The notes beneath the pieces are model-generated. The model was not told where the DNA came from. It did no database searches and was given only the letters and a program-made list of their open reading frames with translations. A stretch of 64,000 nt of DNA from Poritiphilus flavus. GTDB taxonomy: Bacteria > Bacteroidota > Bacteroidia > Flavobacteriales > Flavobacteriaceae. The position numbers were made by a program, and so were the translations under genes. Shown here piece after piece: positions 1 through 12,987 of this stretch (positions are counted from its first letter, which is position 1; the number at the start of each line of letters is the position of its first letter). The stretch is taken from contig NZ_WXYO01000010.1 in the NCBI RefSeq assembly GCF_009901585.1, forward strand, positions 1 through 64,000. The letters run 5' to 3'.

Positions 1-1
1 G

Positions 2-508
2 TTCTGTATTTTGGAAGCCCCCAGGGTATCCGATCTTTCAGCCACGGGCAATGGCATCGTACGCTGGTACGAGGACGCGGACAGCACAGCGGAACTGGCG
101 AGCGATACCGCTCTGGAAGATGGCACCCAATATTACGGGGTATTGGAAGACGACAACGGCTGTATCTCCGAACGGGTCGAAGTTGTGGTAAGGATCAACA
201 TACAGGGCTGTGAAGACATGCCGGACTTGAACAAACTTGGTTTCTCGCCAAACGGTGACGGGGTCAATGATACTTTTTCGATTTCCTGGCTGAGGAATGA
301 CTACCCTAACTACAGAATGTCTGTCTATGACCGCAATGGTTCCCTGGTGTACGAAGGGAACATCAGCTCACCGGACTGGGATGGCAGCGCGGACCGGGGA
401 ATTATTCTGGGAGACGGTAAACTGCCCAACGGTGTGTACTATTACACCATAGATTTTGGGGATGAAGCAACACCACCGGTCCAGGGGGTTGTCTATCTGA
501 ACCGATAA
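2..508 (+). CDS. 3' end of a giant T9SS-secreted surface protein (partial)
   Basis: The reading frame is already open at base 2, so the gene starts before the window and only its last 168 residues are seen. They hold an Ig-like segment (IRWYED-like motif seen as VRWYEDADST) followed by a gliding-motility C-terminal (CHU_C, T9SS type B) sorting domain recognised by SPNGDGVNDTF and ending in VVYLNR. In this family the C-terminal domain directs export through the type IX secretion system to the cell surface. The residues match the last ~165 residues of the giant protein at 1807-12987 almost throughout, so the two are tandem paralogues. What the rest of this protein looks like cannot be seen here; by analogy it is probably another BspA/HYR repeat protein, which is inference. 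Confidence 0.9.
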   Translation, partial: FCILEAPRVSDLSATGNGIVRWYEDADSTAELASDTALEDGTQYYGVLEDDNGCISERVEVVVRINIQGCEDMPDLNKLGFSPNGDGVNDTFSISWLRNDYPNYRMSVYDRNGSLVYEGNISSPDWDGSADRGIILGDGKLPNGVYYYTIDFGDEATPPVQGVVYLNR

Positions 509-1806
509 GGCGGAAAGATCTGAAACTGTAAAGCTGTGAAGTTGTAAAACTGTAAAATTGCAACTAAGGGTCTAACATTGACAATTCTGTTCGACAGGCC
601 TATAGCAATTACAGGGATTCAATAGTTTAGGGTGCCCTGTGAAAATTGTAGCTTTTCCTACTCAATTATTTGCACAATTCCGGCGGCTTAAATAGAAATA
701 CCCTATTTCATCCGTTCGCTACACTTGTCAGAGTTCCAGCTTGTTGCTTATTAGTGAAAGGATATTGAACTATGGAGGAGGGTGATAGACAACCAATTTG
801 GAGAGAACCTACAAATATTATGATGTAAAAAAACTATTTCCCGCCCAAAATGTTCTTGTAAAGAATCTTTCTATATCAATGTATTCTACACTTATTTTTT
901 CAATAAACCACTTATGCATTCTCCTTTTTTTCCTTTGGTGACTTTCCTTAATTTCGAATTGTTCAGTTTAAAGGGATGCCATATTGCATTTAGCTTTACA
1001 ACTTTTAGTTTCATTTTCATATCGTTCTTCACAAGTTGGTTCTACCAACCTAGATTAAAATCCCATAACTGGACCTATTTAAATGTTTTCTTAGAGGATT
1101 CGTGCACCAATGGTATGACCAACGTGCCGGGTCCTCCTTTTTTGGACTTCGGATCCAAACACTTATTTCAATGGGAACCCGCCTATGCAATGGCTTTGGT
1201 TTATCTAATAAACTCTGTGTAATTTAGTATTTCAGGTTATTGGATTGTCTCCTTGAAAACCGAAAACATAAATTGGGTTGTTATATGTTGTTGATGGTTG
1301 TAAAGAGCTGTCAATTCCCCTACCAGGTACATAAGAATTGTGTAAAACCATTCTTATGCCCACTTATTCGTAAATAGCTACACTTGTTACATCATTGGTG
1401 CGGTTTTGGTTCCAAGGGAGTACTTTTACACCACTGAAAGTTTACATTTAATATTGATTGATGGTGTTAGCAAAGAAAAATTCCCAGGAACTTCCCGCCA
1501 GGCTATCCTTGGAACATTTCCCCTTCTAGTAAAGCTGATCTGGCTGGTTGTATGATTTTGAGAAATGAAGATTAGAATATTAAGAGACGACCTGTCTTTG
1601 GGAAATTAAAGGAAAACAATGTCCAGAATGTTGTCCAGGGTACGATGTTCGGGTTACCCGGAACGCTTTTACTTCTATTTCCGGGATCCGAAACTAAAAC
1701 CAGTTCACTTGACCCTCCAAGCGGGATTTGGGAAATCCCTATCCCATGTCGCGATTCCGCTCGATTTTTTGCAGTCGATTACTTCATTCAAACACCTTGA
1801 TCCATA
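509..1806. other. gene-poor spacer between two giant surface protein genes
   Basis: About 1.3 kb with no gene I can support. The first 60 bases after the upstream stop are a low-complexity run of CTGTAAA/CTGTGAAGTTG-type words, and a similar run follows the downstream giant gene (13005-13050). Two open frames exist (914-1222, 102 codons; 1619-1807, 62 codons) but neither encodes a recognisable or compositionally protein-like product. The second overlaps the giant gene's start by one base (TAATG) and has a purine-rich AAAGGA a few bases before its ATG, so a leader peptide is conceivable but unsupported. The long 5' distance leaves room for regulatory DNA, but I found no clear TTG/TAnnTTTG promoter pair. 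Confidence 0.6.
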
Positions 1807-4800
1807 ATGAGAACAAACTATCAGATGCGCCTGAAGGGACCTATTCTTTCCTGTTTCATCATATTATGGATGACCACAAACCTGTTTGCCCAAGGTGAGT
1901 TTATTACTACCTGGGATACTACCAAACCAGGAACTTCTGATGCAAACTCCATCACCATACCCGCCTTAGGGGCTTTCGATGTGGACCTGGGCGCAGATGG
2001 AACCTATGAACTGTTCGACATGACGGGGACCCAAACCGTCAATGTCACTACCTACGGCTATACCGCCGGGGAGATTAGGGTGGCTCTTCGCAGGGCTACC
2101 GTCGTCCAAGGACTCAGGGCTCTGGACAGGATATATTTCAACAATACCGGCGACAAGGATAAGCTACTCTCCGTAGACCAATGGGGTAGTATTTCATGGA
2201 GCACTATGGAGGGAGCATTTTATGGCTGTAGTAATCTGGATGTTAAGGCTACAGATACTCCCAACCTTAGTAGGGTTACCAATATGAGTGGGATGTTTCA
2301 TGGGGCGGCTAATTTTAACGGGAATATCAGTTCCTGGAATACGGCTAAGGTGAACAGCATGAAATCAATGTTTTCTGGTGCATCTGGTTTCAACCAGGAC
2401 ATTGGTTCCTGGAATACAAGCCAGGTTACCAATATGGAAGGCATGTTTTATCAGGCCACTGCCTTTGATCAGGATCTTGGTACATGGGATTTGGGAAATG
2501 TGACCAATGGTAGCGATATGCTCAACAACAGTGGTCTGTCCGTTGCTAATTGGGATAACACCCTGATCGGCTGGTATAGCCAGAACTTTAGCAACACCCC
2601 CACTATCGGGGCCTCTGGACTAGTCTATTGTAAGGCCGGCACCGAGCGTACCGCCTTGACCTTCAATTTTACCGGTGACATTGCCGAAACGACTAAACCG
2701 ACGGCACAGTGCAAGGCGACAGCACTTATACTGGGCACCGATGGCACAGCCACCCTGACGGCCAATCTTGTAGACAAGGGGTCTTACGATGCTTGCGGGA
2801 ACGTCTCTTTAAGCCTGTCCAACAGCAGCTTTACAACTTCTGATCTGGGTACGAATACAGTGACCCTTACCGCAACTGACCCCAATGGGAACACAAACAG
2901 TTGTACTGCAATGGTCACCGTGGTGGAGCATGCATCAGGGGTATTTATCACCACCTGGGACACCACCACCCAGCATGGCACCTCTAACAGCAATTCTATC
3001 ACTATCCCCGCCACAGGAACTTACGATGTGGACCTGGGCGATGACGGTACCTATGACTTGTTCGACCAGACTGGTACAATTACTATAGACGTTACAGCCT
3101 ATGGCCATACTGCTGGGGAAATAGAAGTAGCCCTTCGAAGTGCTGCTTCCGGTAAGGGGAGTCTGACCCGTATACACTTTAACAATGGTGGTGACAGGCG
3201 AAAATTACTCTCTGTGGACCAATGGGGTAGCGGTATCACTTGGAGTACCATGGAAGATGCATTCCATGGCTGTTTGAATATGGAGGTCAAGGCTACCGAC
3301 GCCCCTAACCTGAGCAGTGTAACCAATATGTCCAGGATGTTTAATAGTTGCTCGTCACTTAAGGGGACTACAGGTCTCTCTGGTTGGAATGTGGCTACTG
3401 TAACTGATATGTCCAGGATGTTCTATCTGGCAAGAACCTTCAATGCGGACATTGGTTCCTGGGATGTGTCCAAGGTGACCGATATGAGTGAGATGTTTAC
3501 CGGTAGTAGTTCTTTCACGGGTACAGCGAGCCTCTCCAATTGGAATGTGTCCAGTGTGACCGATATGAGCTACATGTTTGCCGCTGCAAGTGTCTTTAAT
3601 GCGGATATTGGCTCCTGGGATACCAGCAGTGTGACAGATATGAGCTGGATGTTTCGGTTCGCATCCGCCTTTGACCAGGACCTCAGCACGTGGAATGTAT
3701 CCGGGGTGACCAATATGGTCAATATGTTCCGGGCTATGGACGTCTTTGACCAGGATTTGAGTAGCTGGGACACGGGTAGCGTGACCGATATGTCCGGCAT
3801 GTTTGCCTACACCAAGGCTTTTAACGGGGACATCAGTAGCTGGAACACAAGTGGCGTCAATGATATGAGCGGAATGTTCTTTCAGGCAACCGCTTTTAAC
3901 AGAGACCTCAGTTCCTGGGACACCGGCAATGTGACCAATATGCACTCCATGTTCCGGGACGCAAGCGCCTATGATCATGACCTAGGTGATTGGGATCTGG
4001 GGAAGTTGATCAGTGGCGATTTTATGCTCAATAACAGTGGGCTCTCATCAGGTAAATGGGACGCTACACTGATCGGCTGGCACGCCCAGAACTTTACGAA
4101 TACACCTACTATCGGCGCCTCCGGGCTGGTCTACTGTACAGCCCGCACCCAGCGTGCCGCACTGACTTTAAATATTACTGGGGACAGCGTGGAAACTACC
4201 AAGCCGACGGCCGCCTGCAAGGCAGTAACACTGGAATTGGATAACAACGCCACGGCCACTCTTACGACTGAACTTTTTGACAATGGATCCAATGATAACT
4301 GCGGGAGCGTCTCCCTAAGTTTATCGCAGAGTGAATTCACAACCGCTGATATTGGTTCCAAAACGGTGACCCTAACGGTGAGTGATCCCAATGGGAACAC
4401 GGAGAGTTGCAGCGCAACAGTGACTGTAGTAGGTAATTCTGAGCCCATAGCATCCTGTAAAAACATGACGCTACAGCTAGATGCGACAGGCAGCGGGACG
4501 ATCACAACGGCGGACATCGATAACGGCTCGTCTGACAATAGTGGCACGGTTTCCCTTTCCCTGAGCAAAGCGATTTTTGGATGTTCCGATGTGGGGGACA
4601 ACACAGTAACCCTTACAGTGGCCGACAGTCGCAACAACACAAAAACCTGTAACGCCATTGTAACGGTGGAGGACAAGATCCAGCCGACAGCCAGTTGCAA
4701 AGGTGCCACCGTACGATTGGATTCAGGAGGCAGCGCATCGATTACCGCGTCGGAATTGGACGGTGGTTCCAGCGATGCCTGTGGCGAAGTCTCATTGGGC

Positions 4801-7800
4801 TTGTCCAAGAGCAGCTTTACTACCTCCGACTTAGGCGTGAATATGCTGACCCTTACGGTGACCGATCCCAATGGGAACGCGAACACCTGTCTGGCCGCGG
4901 TGACCGTAGAGGATCCCGAAAACCTGTTTATCACCACATGGAACACGACCAAGTCCGGCACGTCCAACAGCAAATCTATTACCATCCCTGCCACCGGGAC
5001 ATATGATGTGGACCTGGGCAATGACGGAAGCTATGAACTGCTGGACCAGACCGGAACCATCACTGTGGATGTCACTACCTACAGCTATACCTCCGGGGAA
5101 ATACAGCTGGCCCTTCGAAATGCCATATCTGGAAGCGGGACGCTGACCAGGATACATTTCAACAATGGAGGTGACAGACAGAAACTGCTTTCCGTCGACC
5201 AATGGGGCAATAGTATTTCCTGGAGCACCTTGGCGGGCGCATTTTATGGTTGTACCAATTTAGAGGTGAAGGCGACCGACTCTCCGGACCTCGGCAATGT
5301 AACCAATATGGGAAGCGCATTCCGCGCTTGTACCTCACTTACGGGGACGACCAGCTTCTCCAACTGGAACACGGCCAAAGTGACGAATATGAGCAGTATG
5401 TTTGAGGGAGCAAGCGAATTTAATGTGGATATCGGATCTTGGAATACAAGCAAGGTAACCCTTATGAGCTTCATGTTCCAAGACGCAAGTGCCTTTGACC
5501 AGGACATCGGTTCCTGGGATGTGGCCAACGTAACCAATTTGCACAAGATGTTTCGATTTGCCGCGTCCTTTAACCAAGACATCGGTTCCTGGAATACGAG
5601 CATGGTGCAAAACATGGGTGGCATCTTTAGAGGTGCAAGTGCCTTTGACCAGGACATTGGTTCCTGGAACACAAGCGCTGTGATTGATATGGCTCTCATA
5701 TTCGAAGGCGCTACTGTCTTTAATCAGGACATTGGCTCGTGGGATACGAGCAACGTGACCAGTATGTATGCCGTATTCGAGGATGCAAGTGCCTTTGACC
5801 AGGACATCGGCTCCTGGAATATGAGCAAGGTGACGGATATGGACTCGATGTTCATGAACGCCAGTTCCTTTAATCAGGACATAAGCTCATGGAATGTATC
5901 CGGTGTAACCGATATGAGCAAGATGTTTTCTGGAGCAACCGCCTTTGACCAGAACCTGGGGGCCTGGGATTTAGAACAGCTGTCCAAGGGTACGGCAATG
6001 CTCAACAATTGTGGGCTTTCCCTTAGTAACTGGGACAACACGCTTATTGGTTGGTACGGGCAGAGCTTTACCAATACCGTTACAATCGGGGCTTCCGGCC
6101 TGGTCTATTGTACGGCTGCCACCCAGCGTGCCGCGCTTTCCCTAAACATTACTGGTGATAGTGTAGAGGCGAACCCGCCAACGGCCGCATGCAAGGAGGC
6201 GGTAACACTCGAACTTGACGCTAATGGCACTGCCACTCTGACGACCGATCTTGTTGACAATGGTTCCAGCGATGCCTGTGGGAGCGTCTCTCTAGGTTTG
6301 TCGAAGAGTGACTTCTCTACTGCCGAACTTGGTGCAAACACTGTGACCCTGACGGCGACCGACAATAGTAGCAAGACAGACACTTGTGATACTACGGTGA
6401 CTGTGTTAAGCAGATCGGAACCGGTGGCATCCTGTAAGGACATCACGGTACAGCTCGACGCAACGGGTGCTACTGCTATCACTGCTATGGACGTTGACAA
6501 TGGATCTTCAGACAACAGTGGAACAGTGTCACTTCTGATAGATAAAACCGGTTTCGGCTGTTCCAATGTTGGGGCGAACATAGTGACCCTCACCGTGGCT
6601 GACGCTAACAACAACACTAAGACCTGCTCCGCCACGGTAACTGTGGAGGACAAGGTCCAACCGACGGCAATGTGCCGGGCGGTGACACTTCGACTGGATG
6701 CCAACGATACCGCCACCCTGTCCACCACTCTTGTTGACAATGATTCTAGTGATGCCTGCGGGATTGTTTCGCTTGGTCTGTCCCAAAGCAACTTTAGCAC
6801 TGATGACCTTGGTGTGAAAACGGTGACCCTGACGGTAACCGATACCAATGGGAATACAAATAGCTGTAATGCCACAGTGACTGTGGAGGCTTATCCCAGA
6901 ACCACTTTCGTCACAACCTGGGATACGACCAAATCCGGTACTTCGGGGGGGAGCTCAATCTCTATTCCTGCCATGGGGATATATGATGTGGACTTGGGGG
7001 ATGATGGCTCTTATGAACTATTGGAGCAAACCGGGACCACTACCGTAGATGTGACCACATACGGATATAGTTCCGGTATAATAAAAGTGGCCCTTCGAAA
7101 CGCCATCTCCGAGAATGGCTCCCTTTCCAGGATAAATTTCAATAATAGTGGTGATAAGGTCAAAATACTCGCGATAGAACAATGGGGCAGTGCGATATCC
7201 TGGAGCAGCATGCAAAATGCATTTCGCGGCTGTACAAACCTGGACGTTTTGGCGAGCGATACCCCTGATCTGAGCAGTGTGACCACTATGGAGGCCATGT
7301 TCCACAATTGCAGTTCCCTCAAGGGGACCTCTGCAGACAACCTTTCCGGTTGGAACACCGCGAATGTGACGGATATGTGGAGCCTTTTCTATGGGGCAAG
7401 CTCCTTTAACCAGGACATCGGTTCGTGGAACACCAGCAGTGTGACGGATATGCGGTGGATGTTTTACCAGGCGACCTCCTTTAACCAGGATCTTGGAGAC
7501 TGGGACCTGGGAAATTTAACCAGTGGTGCCAATATGCTCAATAACTGTGGGCTTTCCGTCGAAAACTGGGATAAGACACTTATCGGCTGGCATAAACAGG
7601 GATTTACAAACACGCCAACCATAGGGGCCAACGGGCTAATTTACTGTACTGCTGGTACTGAGCGAGACGCTCTTTCCCTTAACGTCAGCGGCGATACGGC
7701 CGAAACTACCAAACCGACCGTTAAGTGCAAGGCAGCTACCCTCCAACTGGGAACGGGTGGCAGTGCCAGCCTGAACGCCTCCCTTGTTGACAATGGTTCG

Positions 7801-10800
7801 AATGATTCCTGCGGGAACGTTAGCTTCAGTTTGTCCCAAAGCAATTTCACAGCCAACCATCTTGGAACAAACACGGTTACGCTTACAGTTACTGACCCTA
7901 ACGGGAACAAGGATAGCTGTACTTCTTCAGTAACCGTTGAAGACAAGATTGCTCCCACCTCCAGTTGCAAGAACATCACCTTACAACTTGATGCAACGGG
8001 CAGCGCGGCCATCACCACCTCGACCATAGACAATGGCTCCTCCGACAACAGTGGTAGTATATCATCGCTTATACTGGACAAGACCAGTTTTAGCTGTTCC
8101 GATATAGGGCAGAACACAGTGACCCTTACGGCGACCGATGGCAGTAGCAACACCAACAGCTGTTCAGCTACGGTGACCGTAGAGGACAATATCAACCCAA
8201 CGGCTGCATGCAAGGCAGCTACCCTCAGAATCGGCACCAATGGAGTACCAGTACTCACAACCGGCCTGGTGGATAACGGATCCGCTGATGCCTGCGGAAG
8301 TGTCTCATTGAATTTGTCTAAGACCAACTTTACGGCCTCCGACCTGGGACCGAACACCGTGACCTTGACTGTTTCCGACCCCAACGGGAACACGAACAGT
8401 TGCCAGACGACGGTGACCGTAGAGGACCCTGCAAGCGTATTTGTTACCACATGGGATACTACCAATTCGGGCATATCCAACGGGAATTCCATCACTATCC
8501 CTGCTACGGGTACCTATGACGTGGATCTGGGCAATGATGGTAGTTACGAATTACTCAACCAGAACGGTACCACCACTATAGATATTACAACTTATGGTCA
8601 CGCTTCCGGAGAGATTCAACTGGCCCTTCGCAATGCCGGATCCGGGACCCTGAGTATAAAATTCAACAATACGGGAGATAAAGCCAAGATACTGTCCGTG
8701 GATCAGTGGGGTAGTGGAATATCATGGGGTTCCATGGGATGGGCATTTTACGGCTGTACCAATCTGGACGTTTTGGCGAGCGACACTCCCGATCTAAGCA
8801 ATGTAACCACTATGGCGGCCATGTTCCACAGTTGCAGTTCCCTCAAGGGGACATCTACGGGCAACTTCTCCAATTGGAATACCGCCAAGGTGACGGACAT
8901 GTGGAGCCTTTTCTATGGGGCAAGCTCCTTTAACCAGGACATTGGTTCGTGGAATACGGCCAGCGTAACAGATATGCGATGGATGTTTTATGAGGCAAGT
9001 GCTTTTGACCAGGACTTAGGGAACTGGGATCTGGGGAAGTTGACTAGTGGGACCAGTATGCTCAACGATAGTGGGCTCTCCGTGAAAAACTGGGACGACA
9101 CGCTAATTGGTTGGTACAACCAGGGATTCACGAACACCCCCACCATTAATGCCTCCGGGCTGGTCTACTGCACAGCCGGCACTGAGCGGGATGCACTTTC
9201 CCTCAACATCATCGGCGATGTTGCAGAAACTATTAAGCCAACGGCACAATGCAAGTCAGTAACGCTCGAACTGGACGCCAATGGAGCAGCTAGCATAACA
9301 GCAGGCCAATTGGATAATGGTTCCAGTGATGCCTGCGGAAGTGTAAGTCTGGGGCTATCCCAGTACAGTTTTACAGCCTCCGACCTGGGGGCGAACCCTG
9401 TGACCCTTACGGTGACCGACCCTAATGGGAATACCAACACTTGTACTTCCACGGTGACCGTGGTGGATGCGACGGCCCCTGTGGCCTCTTGCCAGGATAT
9501 TACTTTAGAATTGGATGCGACGGGCAGCGCGGCCATCACTACCTCGGTTATAGACAATGGCTCCTCCGACAACAGTGGTAGTATATCATCGCTTATACTG
9601 GACAAGACCAGTTTTAGCTGTTCCGATATAGGGCAGAACACAGTGACCCTTACGGCGACCGATGGCAGTAGCAACACCAACAGCTGTTCAGCTACGGTGA
9701 CCGTAGAGGACAATATCAACCCAACGGCTGCATGCAAGGCAGCTACCCTCAGAATCGGCACCAATGGAGTACCAGTACTCACAACCGGCCTGGTGGATAA
9801 CGGATCCGCTGATGCCTGCGGAAGTGTCTCATTGAATTTGTCTAAGACCAACTTTACGGCCTCCGACCTGGGACCGAACACCGTGACCTTGACTGTTTCC
9901 GACCCCAACGGGAACACGAACAGTTGCCAGACGACGGTGACCGTAGAGGACCCTGCAAGCGTATTTGTTACCACATGGGATACTACCAATTCGGGCATAT
10001 CCAACGGGAATTCCATCACTATCCCTGCTACGGGTACCTATGACGTGGATCTGGGCAATGATGGTAGTTACGAATTACTCAACCAGAACGGTACCACCAC
10101 TATAGATATTACAACTTATGGTCACGCTTCCGGAGAGATTCAACTGGCCCTTCGCAATGCCGGATCCGGGACCCTGAGTATAAAATTCAACAATACGGGA
10201 GATAAAGCCAAGATACTGTCCGTGGATCAGTGGGGTAGTGGAATATCATGGGGTTCCATGGGATGGGCATTTTACGGCTGTACCAATCTGGACGTTTTGG
10301 CGAGCGACACTCCCGATCTAAGCAATGTAACCACTATGGCGGCCATGTTCCACAGTTGCAGTTCCCTCAAGGGGACATCTACGGGCAACTTCTCCAATTG
10401 GAATACCGCCAAGGTGACGGACATGTGGAGCCTTTTCTATGGGGCAAGCTCCTTTAACCAGGACATTGGTTCGTGGAATACGGCCAGCGTAACAGATATG
10501 CGATGGATGTTTTATGAGGCAAGTGCTTTTGACCAGGACTTAGGGAACTGGGATCTGGGGAAGTTGACTAGTGGGACCAGTATGCTCAACGATAGTGGGC
10601 TCTCCGTGAAAAACTGGGACGACACGCTAATTGGTTGGTACAACCAGGGATTCACGAACACCCCCACCATTAATGCCTCCGGGCTGGTCTACTGCACAGC
10701 CGGCACTGAGCGGGATGCACTTTCCCTCAACATCATCGGCGATGTTGCAGAAACTATTAAGCCAACGGCACAATGCAAGTCAGTAACGCTCGAACTGGAC

Positions 10801-12987
10801 GCCAATGGAGCAGCTAGCATAACAGCAGGCCAATTGGATAATGGTTCCAGTGATGCCTGCGGAAGTGTAAGTCTGGGGCTATCCCAGTACAGTTTTACAG
10901 CCTCCGACCTGGGGGCGAACCCTGTGACCCTTACGGTGACCGACCCTAATGGGAATACCAACACTTGTACTTCCACGGTGACCGTGGTGGATGCGACGGC
11001 CCCTGTGGCCTCTTGCCAGGATATTACTTTAGAATTGGATGCGACGGGCAGCGCGGCCATCACTACCTCGGTTATAGACAATGGCTCCACCGACAATAGT
11101 GGTAGCATATCATCACTTATACTGGACAAGACCAGTTTTAGTTGTTCCGATATAGGGCAGAACACAGTGACCCTTACGGCGACCGATGGCAGCAACAACG
11201 CGGCTAGCTGCACGGCAACGGTCTTGGTTCGGGACCAGACCCCTCCAATGGCCCAGTGCCATGAAGTAACGCTCGAACTGGACGCCAATGGGGAAGCCAA
11301 TATCCCAGCCGACCTTGTGGACAACGGTTCCAGTGATGCCTGTGGAAGTGTGAGCCTGGAGTTATCCCCAAGTAGTTTTACGATCGATGACCTGGGTGCG
11401 AACACGGTGACCCTAACGGTGACAGACCCCAATGGGAATACGAACTCTTGTACCTCCACAGTGACCGTTGTGGATGCGACAACCCCTACGGCCTCTTGCC
11501 AGGATATTACTGTAGAATTGGATGCAACGGGTAGAGCGACCATCGCGGTAGCCGACGTAAACAACGGTTCTTCCGATAATAGCGGAACCTTATTCCTTTC
11601 GCTGGATAGTGCGGATTTTAGTTGTTCCGATATAGGGCAGAACACAGTGACCTTAACGGCGACTGATGGCAGCAACAACTCGGCTAGCTGCGCGGCTACA
11701 GTCTCGGTTCGGGACCTGACCCCACCAATGGCCCAGTGTCAGGAAGTAGCGCTCGAACTGGACGCCAATGGGAACGCCAACATAACGGCCAATCTTGTGG
11801 ACAATGGTTGCAGTGATACCTGTGGAAGAGTCCGTCTGGAGGTATTCCCAAGTAGTTTTACGATCGATGACCTGGGTGCGAACACAGTGACCCTTACCGT
11901 AACCGACAACAGTGATAATATTGCGACTTGTCAGACCACGGTGACTGTGGTGGACGATACGGCCCCTACGGCCCTTTGTAAGGACATCACTGTGGAGCTA
12001 GACACGAAGGGTAGTGCGACCATCGCGGCAGCGGATATAGACAATGGCTCCTTTGATAGCAATGGTGATACAGTGTCACTTGCTCTGGACAGGACTGATT
12101 TTGGCTGCTCCGATGTTGGAGAGAACACTGTAACCCTGACCGTTACGGACGATGGCGGCAACACAGCCAGCTGTACCGCTACGGTAACGGTTCTGAATTT
12201 AACTGCACCTATGGTCCTTGTTACCAATAGCGGACCGGTCTGTCAGGGATCCGTTTTGCAATTGAACGAGATCAGTGGACTTGGTCTCTCATGGTCCTGG
12301 AGCAGCGATGGAGATGCCGTTTTTAACAACCCTGACATACAAGATCCCGAGGCTACCAATGTCTCGGACGGGGAGGAATTCACGGTTACCGTCACCCTGG
12401 CAAATGGCTGTACCGTAACAGGCACCACCAAGGCCTTTCTTCTGGAAACCCCTGTCCTGAAGACAGTCAGCGAACAGGAATTCTGTATTTTGCAGACCCC
12501 TATTGTATCTGATTTGGCGGCCTCAGGTAATGGCACCATCCGCTGGTATGAGGATGAGAACAGCAGCACGGAATTGGCAAGCGATATTCCACTTGTAGAC
12601 GGCAGCTTGTACTACGGAGCCTTAGAGGATGATAATGGATGTATATCCGAGCGGATTGAAGTCCTAGTAAGGATCACAATGAAAGATTGTGATGAACTAC
12701 CGAAGGCAGATAAACTTGCCTTTTCGCCGAATGGTGATGGGATCCATGATACTTTCTCCATTTCCTGGTTACGGAATGATTACCCTAACTACAGCATGTC
12801 GGTTTACGATCGAAATGGCACCCTGGTATATCAAGGGAACATCGGTATGGCTGACTGGGACGGTAACGCGGACCGTGGACTTATCCTGGCAGATGGCAAA
12901 TTACCCAACGGGGTATACTACTACACCATAGATTTCGGAGATGGGACAACGCCATCAGTCCAGGGGGTAGTCTATCTGAACCGATAA
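1807..12987 (+). CDS. giant BspA-like / HYR-repeat T9SS surface protein (3,726 aa)
   Basis: Likely cell-surface adhesin or surface-layer component. Residues 1-29 are a signal peptide (hydrophobic run ending NLFAQ). Six BspA-type blocks (DUF285-like) begin near residues 30, 378, 1039, 1699, 2210 and 2718; each starts with an ITTWDTT motif and carries about 22-residue repeats of the form [23 protein letters not shown] (about 3, 9, 9, 3, 3 and 3 copies). Between and after them lie about 19 HYR/Ig-like domains of ~80 residues (PTAxCK...DNGSSDACG...NTVTLTVTD). The end holds an Ig-like segment (from ~3468) and a CHU_C type B sorting domain ([11 protein letters not shown], ~3637-3726). Blocks 5 and 6 with their HYR triplets are a duplicated 508-residue unit. 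The partial upstream gene shares the same ending. DUF285 repeats are known from Mycoplasma and Bacteroidota surface proteins; ligand unknown. Confidence 0.95.
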   Translation: MRTNYQMRLKGPILSCFIILWMTTNLFAQGEFITTWDTTKPGTSDANSITIPALGAFDVDLGADGTYELFDMTGTQTVNVTTYGYTAGEIRVALRRATVVQGLRALDRIYFNNTGDKDKLLSVDQWGSISWSTMEGAFYGCSNLDVKATDTPNLSRVTNMSGMFHGAANFNGNISSWNTAKVNSMKSMFSGASGFNQDIGSWNTSQVTNMEGMFYQATAFDQDLGTWDLGNVTNGSDMLNNSGLSVANWDNTLIGWYSQNFSNTPTIGASGLVYCKAGTERTALTFNFTGDIAETTKPTAQCKATALILGTDGTATLTANLVDKGSYDACGNVSLSLSNSSFTTSDLGTNTVTLTATDPNGNTNSCTAMVTVVEHASGVFITTWDTTTQHGTSNSNSITIPATGTYDVDLGDDGTYDLFDQTGTITIDVTAYGHTAGEIEVALRSAASGKGSLTRIHFNNGGDRRKLLSVDQWGSGITWSTMEDAFHGCLNMEVKATDAPNLSSVTNMSRMFNSCSSLKGTTGLSGWNVATVTDMSRMFYLARTFNADIGSWDVSKVTDMSEMFTGSSSFTGTASLSNWNVSSVTDMSYMFAAASVFNADIGSWDTSSVTDMSWMFRFASAFDQDLSTWNVSGVTNMVNMFRAMDVFDQDLSSWDTGSVTDMSGMFAYTKAFNGDISSWNTSGVNDMSGMFFQATAFNRDLSSWDTGNVTNMHSMFRDASAYDHDLGDWDLGKLISGDFMLNNSGLSSGKWDATLIGWHAQNFTNTPTIGASGLVYCTARTQRAALTLNITGDSVETTKPTAACKAVTLELDNNATATLTTELFDNGSNDNCGSVSLSLSQSEFTTADIGSKTVTLTVSDPNGNTESCSATVTVVGNSEPIASCKNMTLQLDATGSGTITTADIDNGSSDNSGTVSLSLSKAIFGCSDVGDNTVTLTVADSRNNTKTCNAIVTVEDKIQPTASCKGATVRLDSGGSASITASELDGGSSDACGEVSLGLSKSSFTTSDLGVNMLTLTVTDPNGNANTCLAAVTVEDPENLFITTWNTTKSGTSNSKSITIPATGTYDVDLGNDGSYELLDQTGTITVDVTTYSYTSGEIQLALRNAISGSGTLTRIHFNNGGDRQKLLSVDQWGNSISWSTLAGAFYGCTNLEVKATDSPDLGNVTNMGSAFRACTSLTGTTSFSNWNTAKVTNMSSMFEGASEFNVDIGSWNTSKVTLMSFMFQDASAFDQDIGSWDVANVTNLHKMFRFAASFNQDIGSWNTSMVQNMGGIFRGASAFDQDIGSWNTSAVIDMALIFEGATVFNQDIGSWDTSNVTSMYAVFEDASAFDQDIGSWNMSKVTDMDSMFMNASSFNQDISSWNVSGVTDMSKMFSGATAFDQNLGAWDLEQLSKGTAMLNNCGLSLSNWDNTLIGWYGQSFTNTVTIGASGLVYCTAATQRAALSLNITGDSVEANPPTAACKEAVTLELDANGTATLTTDLVDNGSSDACGSVSLGLSKSDFSTAELGANTVTLTATDNSSKTDTCDTTVTVLSRSEPVASCKDITVQLDATGATAITAMDVDNGSSDNSGTVSLLIDKTGFGCSNVGANIVTLTVADANNNTKTCSATVTVEDKVQPTAMCRAVTLRLDANDTATLSTTLVDNDSSDACGIVSLGLSQSNFSTDDLGVKTVTLTVTDTNGNTNSCNATVTVEAYPRTTFVTTWDTTKSGTSGGSSISIPAMGIYDVDLGDDGSYELLEQTGTTTVDVTTYGYSSGIIKVALRNAISENGSLSRINFNNSGDKVKILAIEQWGSAISWSSMQNAFRGCTNLDVLASDTPDLSSVTTMEAMFHNCSSLKGTSADNLSGWNTANVTDMWSLFYGASSFNQDIGSWNTSSVTDMRWMFYQATSFNQDLGDWDLGNLTSGANMLNNCGLSVENWDKTLIGWHKQGFTNTPTIGANGLIYCTAGTERDALSLNVSGDTAETTKPTVKCKAATLQLGTGGSASLNASLVDNGSNDSCGNVSFSLSQSNFTANHLGTNTVTLTVTDPNGNKDSCTSSVTVEDKIAPTSSCKNITLQLDATGSAAITTSTIDNGSSDNSGSISSLILDKTSFSCSDIGQNTVTLTATDGSSNTNSCSATVTVEDNINPTAACKAATLRIGTNGVPVLTTGLVDNGSADACGSVSLNLSKTNFTASDLGPNTVTLTVSDPNGNTNSCQTTVTVEDPASVFVTTWDTTNSGISNGNSITIPATGTYDVDLGNDGSYELLNQNGTTTIDITTYGHASGEIQLALRNAGSGTLSIKFNNTGDKAKILSVDQWGSGISWGSMGWAFYGCTNLDVLASDTPDLSNVTTMAAMFHSCSSLKGTSTGNFSNWNTAKVTDMWSLFYGASSFNQDIGSWNTASVTDMRWMFYEASAFDQDLGNWDLGKLTSGTSMLNDSGLSVKNWDDTLIGWYNQGFTNTPTINASGLVYCTAGTERDALSLNIIGDVAETIKPTAQCKSVTLELDANGAASITAGQLDNGSSDACGSVSLGLSQYSFTASDLGANPVTLTVTDPNGNTNTCTSTVTVVDATAPVASCQDITLELDATGSAAITTSVIDNGSSDNSGSISSLILDKTSFSCSDIGQNTVTLTATDGSSNTNSCSATVTVEDNINPTAACKAATLRIGTNGVPVLTTGLVDNGSADACGSVSLNLSKTNFTASDLGPNTVTLTVSDPNGNTNSCQTTVTVEDPASVFVTTWDTTNSGISNGNSITIPATGTYDVDLGNDGSYELLNQNGTTTIDITTYGHASGEIQLALRNAGSGTLSIKFNNTGDKAKILSVDQWGSGISWGSMGWAFYGCTNLDVLASDTPDLSNVTTMAAMFHSCSSLKGTSTGNFSNWNTAKVTDMWSLFYGASSFNQDIGSWNTASVTDMRWMFYEASAFDQDLGNWDLGKLTSGTSMLNDSGLSVKNWDDTLIGWYNQGFTNTPTINASGLVYCTAGTERDALSLNIIGDVAETIKPTAQCKSVTLELDANGAASITAGQLDNGSSDACGSVSLGLSQYSFTASDLGANPVTLTVTDPNGNTNTCTSTVTVVDATAPVASCQDITLELDATGSAAITTSVIDNGSTDNSGSISSLILDKTSFSCSDIGQNTVTLTATDGSNNAASCTATVLVRDQTPPMAQCHEVTLELDANGEANIPADLVDNGSSDACGSVSLELSPSSFTIDDLGANTVTLTVTDPNGNTNSCTSTVTVVDATTPTASCQDITVELDATGRATIAVADVNNGSSDNSGTLFLSLDSADFSCSDIGQNTVTLTATDGSNNSASCAATVSVRDLTPPMAQCQEVALELDANGNANITANLVDNGCSDTCGRVRLEVFPSSFTIDDLGANTVTLTVTDNSDNIATCQTTVTVVDDTAPTALCKDITVELDTKGSATIAAADIDNGSFDSNGDTVSLALDRTDFGCSDVGENTVTLTVTDDGGNTASCTATVTVLNLTAPMVLVTNSGPVCQGSVLQLNEISGLGLSWSWSSDGDAVFNNPDIQDPEATNVSDGEEFTVTVTLANGCTVTGTTKAFLLETPVLKTVSEQEFCILQTPIVSDLAASGNGTIRWYEDENSSTELASDIPLVDGSLYYGALEDDNGCISERIEVLVRITMKDCDELPKADKLAFSPNGDGIHDTFSISWLRNDYPNYSMSVYDRNGTLVYQGNIGMADWDGNADRGLILADGKLPNGVYYYTIDFGDGTTPSVQGVVYLNR
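8026..11088 (+). repeat. tandem duplication, 1,524-bp period, no mismatch seen
   Basis: The bases at 8026-9549 recur at 9550-11073, in frame (1,524 bp = 508 codons). The shifted self-match continues 15 bases into a third, diverged copy, where ATAGACAATGGCTCC is followed by A instead of T. I compared many segments and all translated residues and saw no difference between the two copies, including silent positions. Each unit holds one BspA block with its flanking HYR domains. Other units in the same gene are clearly diverged, so this copy is recent or maintained by gene conversion. A long-repeat assembly artefact is the main alternative. Confidence 0.93.

Noticed and set aside
914-1222. 102-codon open frame in the gene-poor spacer
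   Set aside because: No recognisable family, odd Phe/Ser-rich composition, no promoter or neighbour support; likely chance ORF in AT-rich DNA.
1619-1807. 62-codon frame overlapping the giant gene start (TAATG)
   Set aside because: Composition and lack of homology features argue against a protein; the AAAGGA upstream is not enough because Shine-Dalgarno sequences are uncommon in this phylum.
4131-12227. Long antisense frames (200-330 codons) within the giant gene
   Set aside because: They are mirror images of repeated codons in the sense frame; they recur at the repeat period and have no signal or family features.
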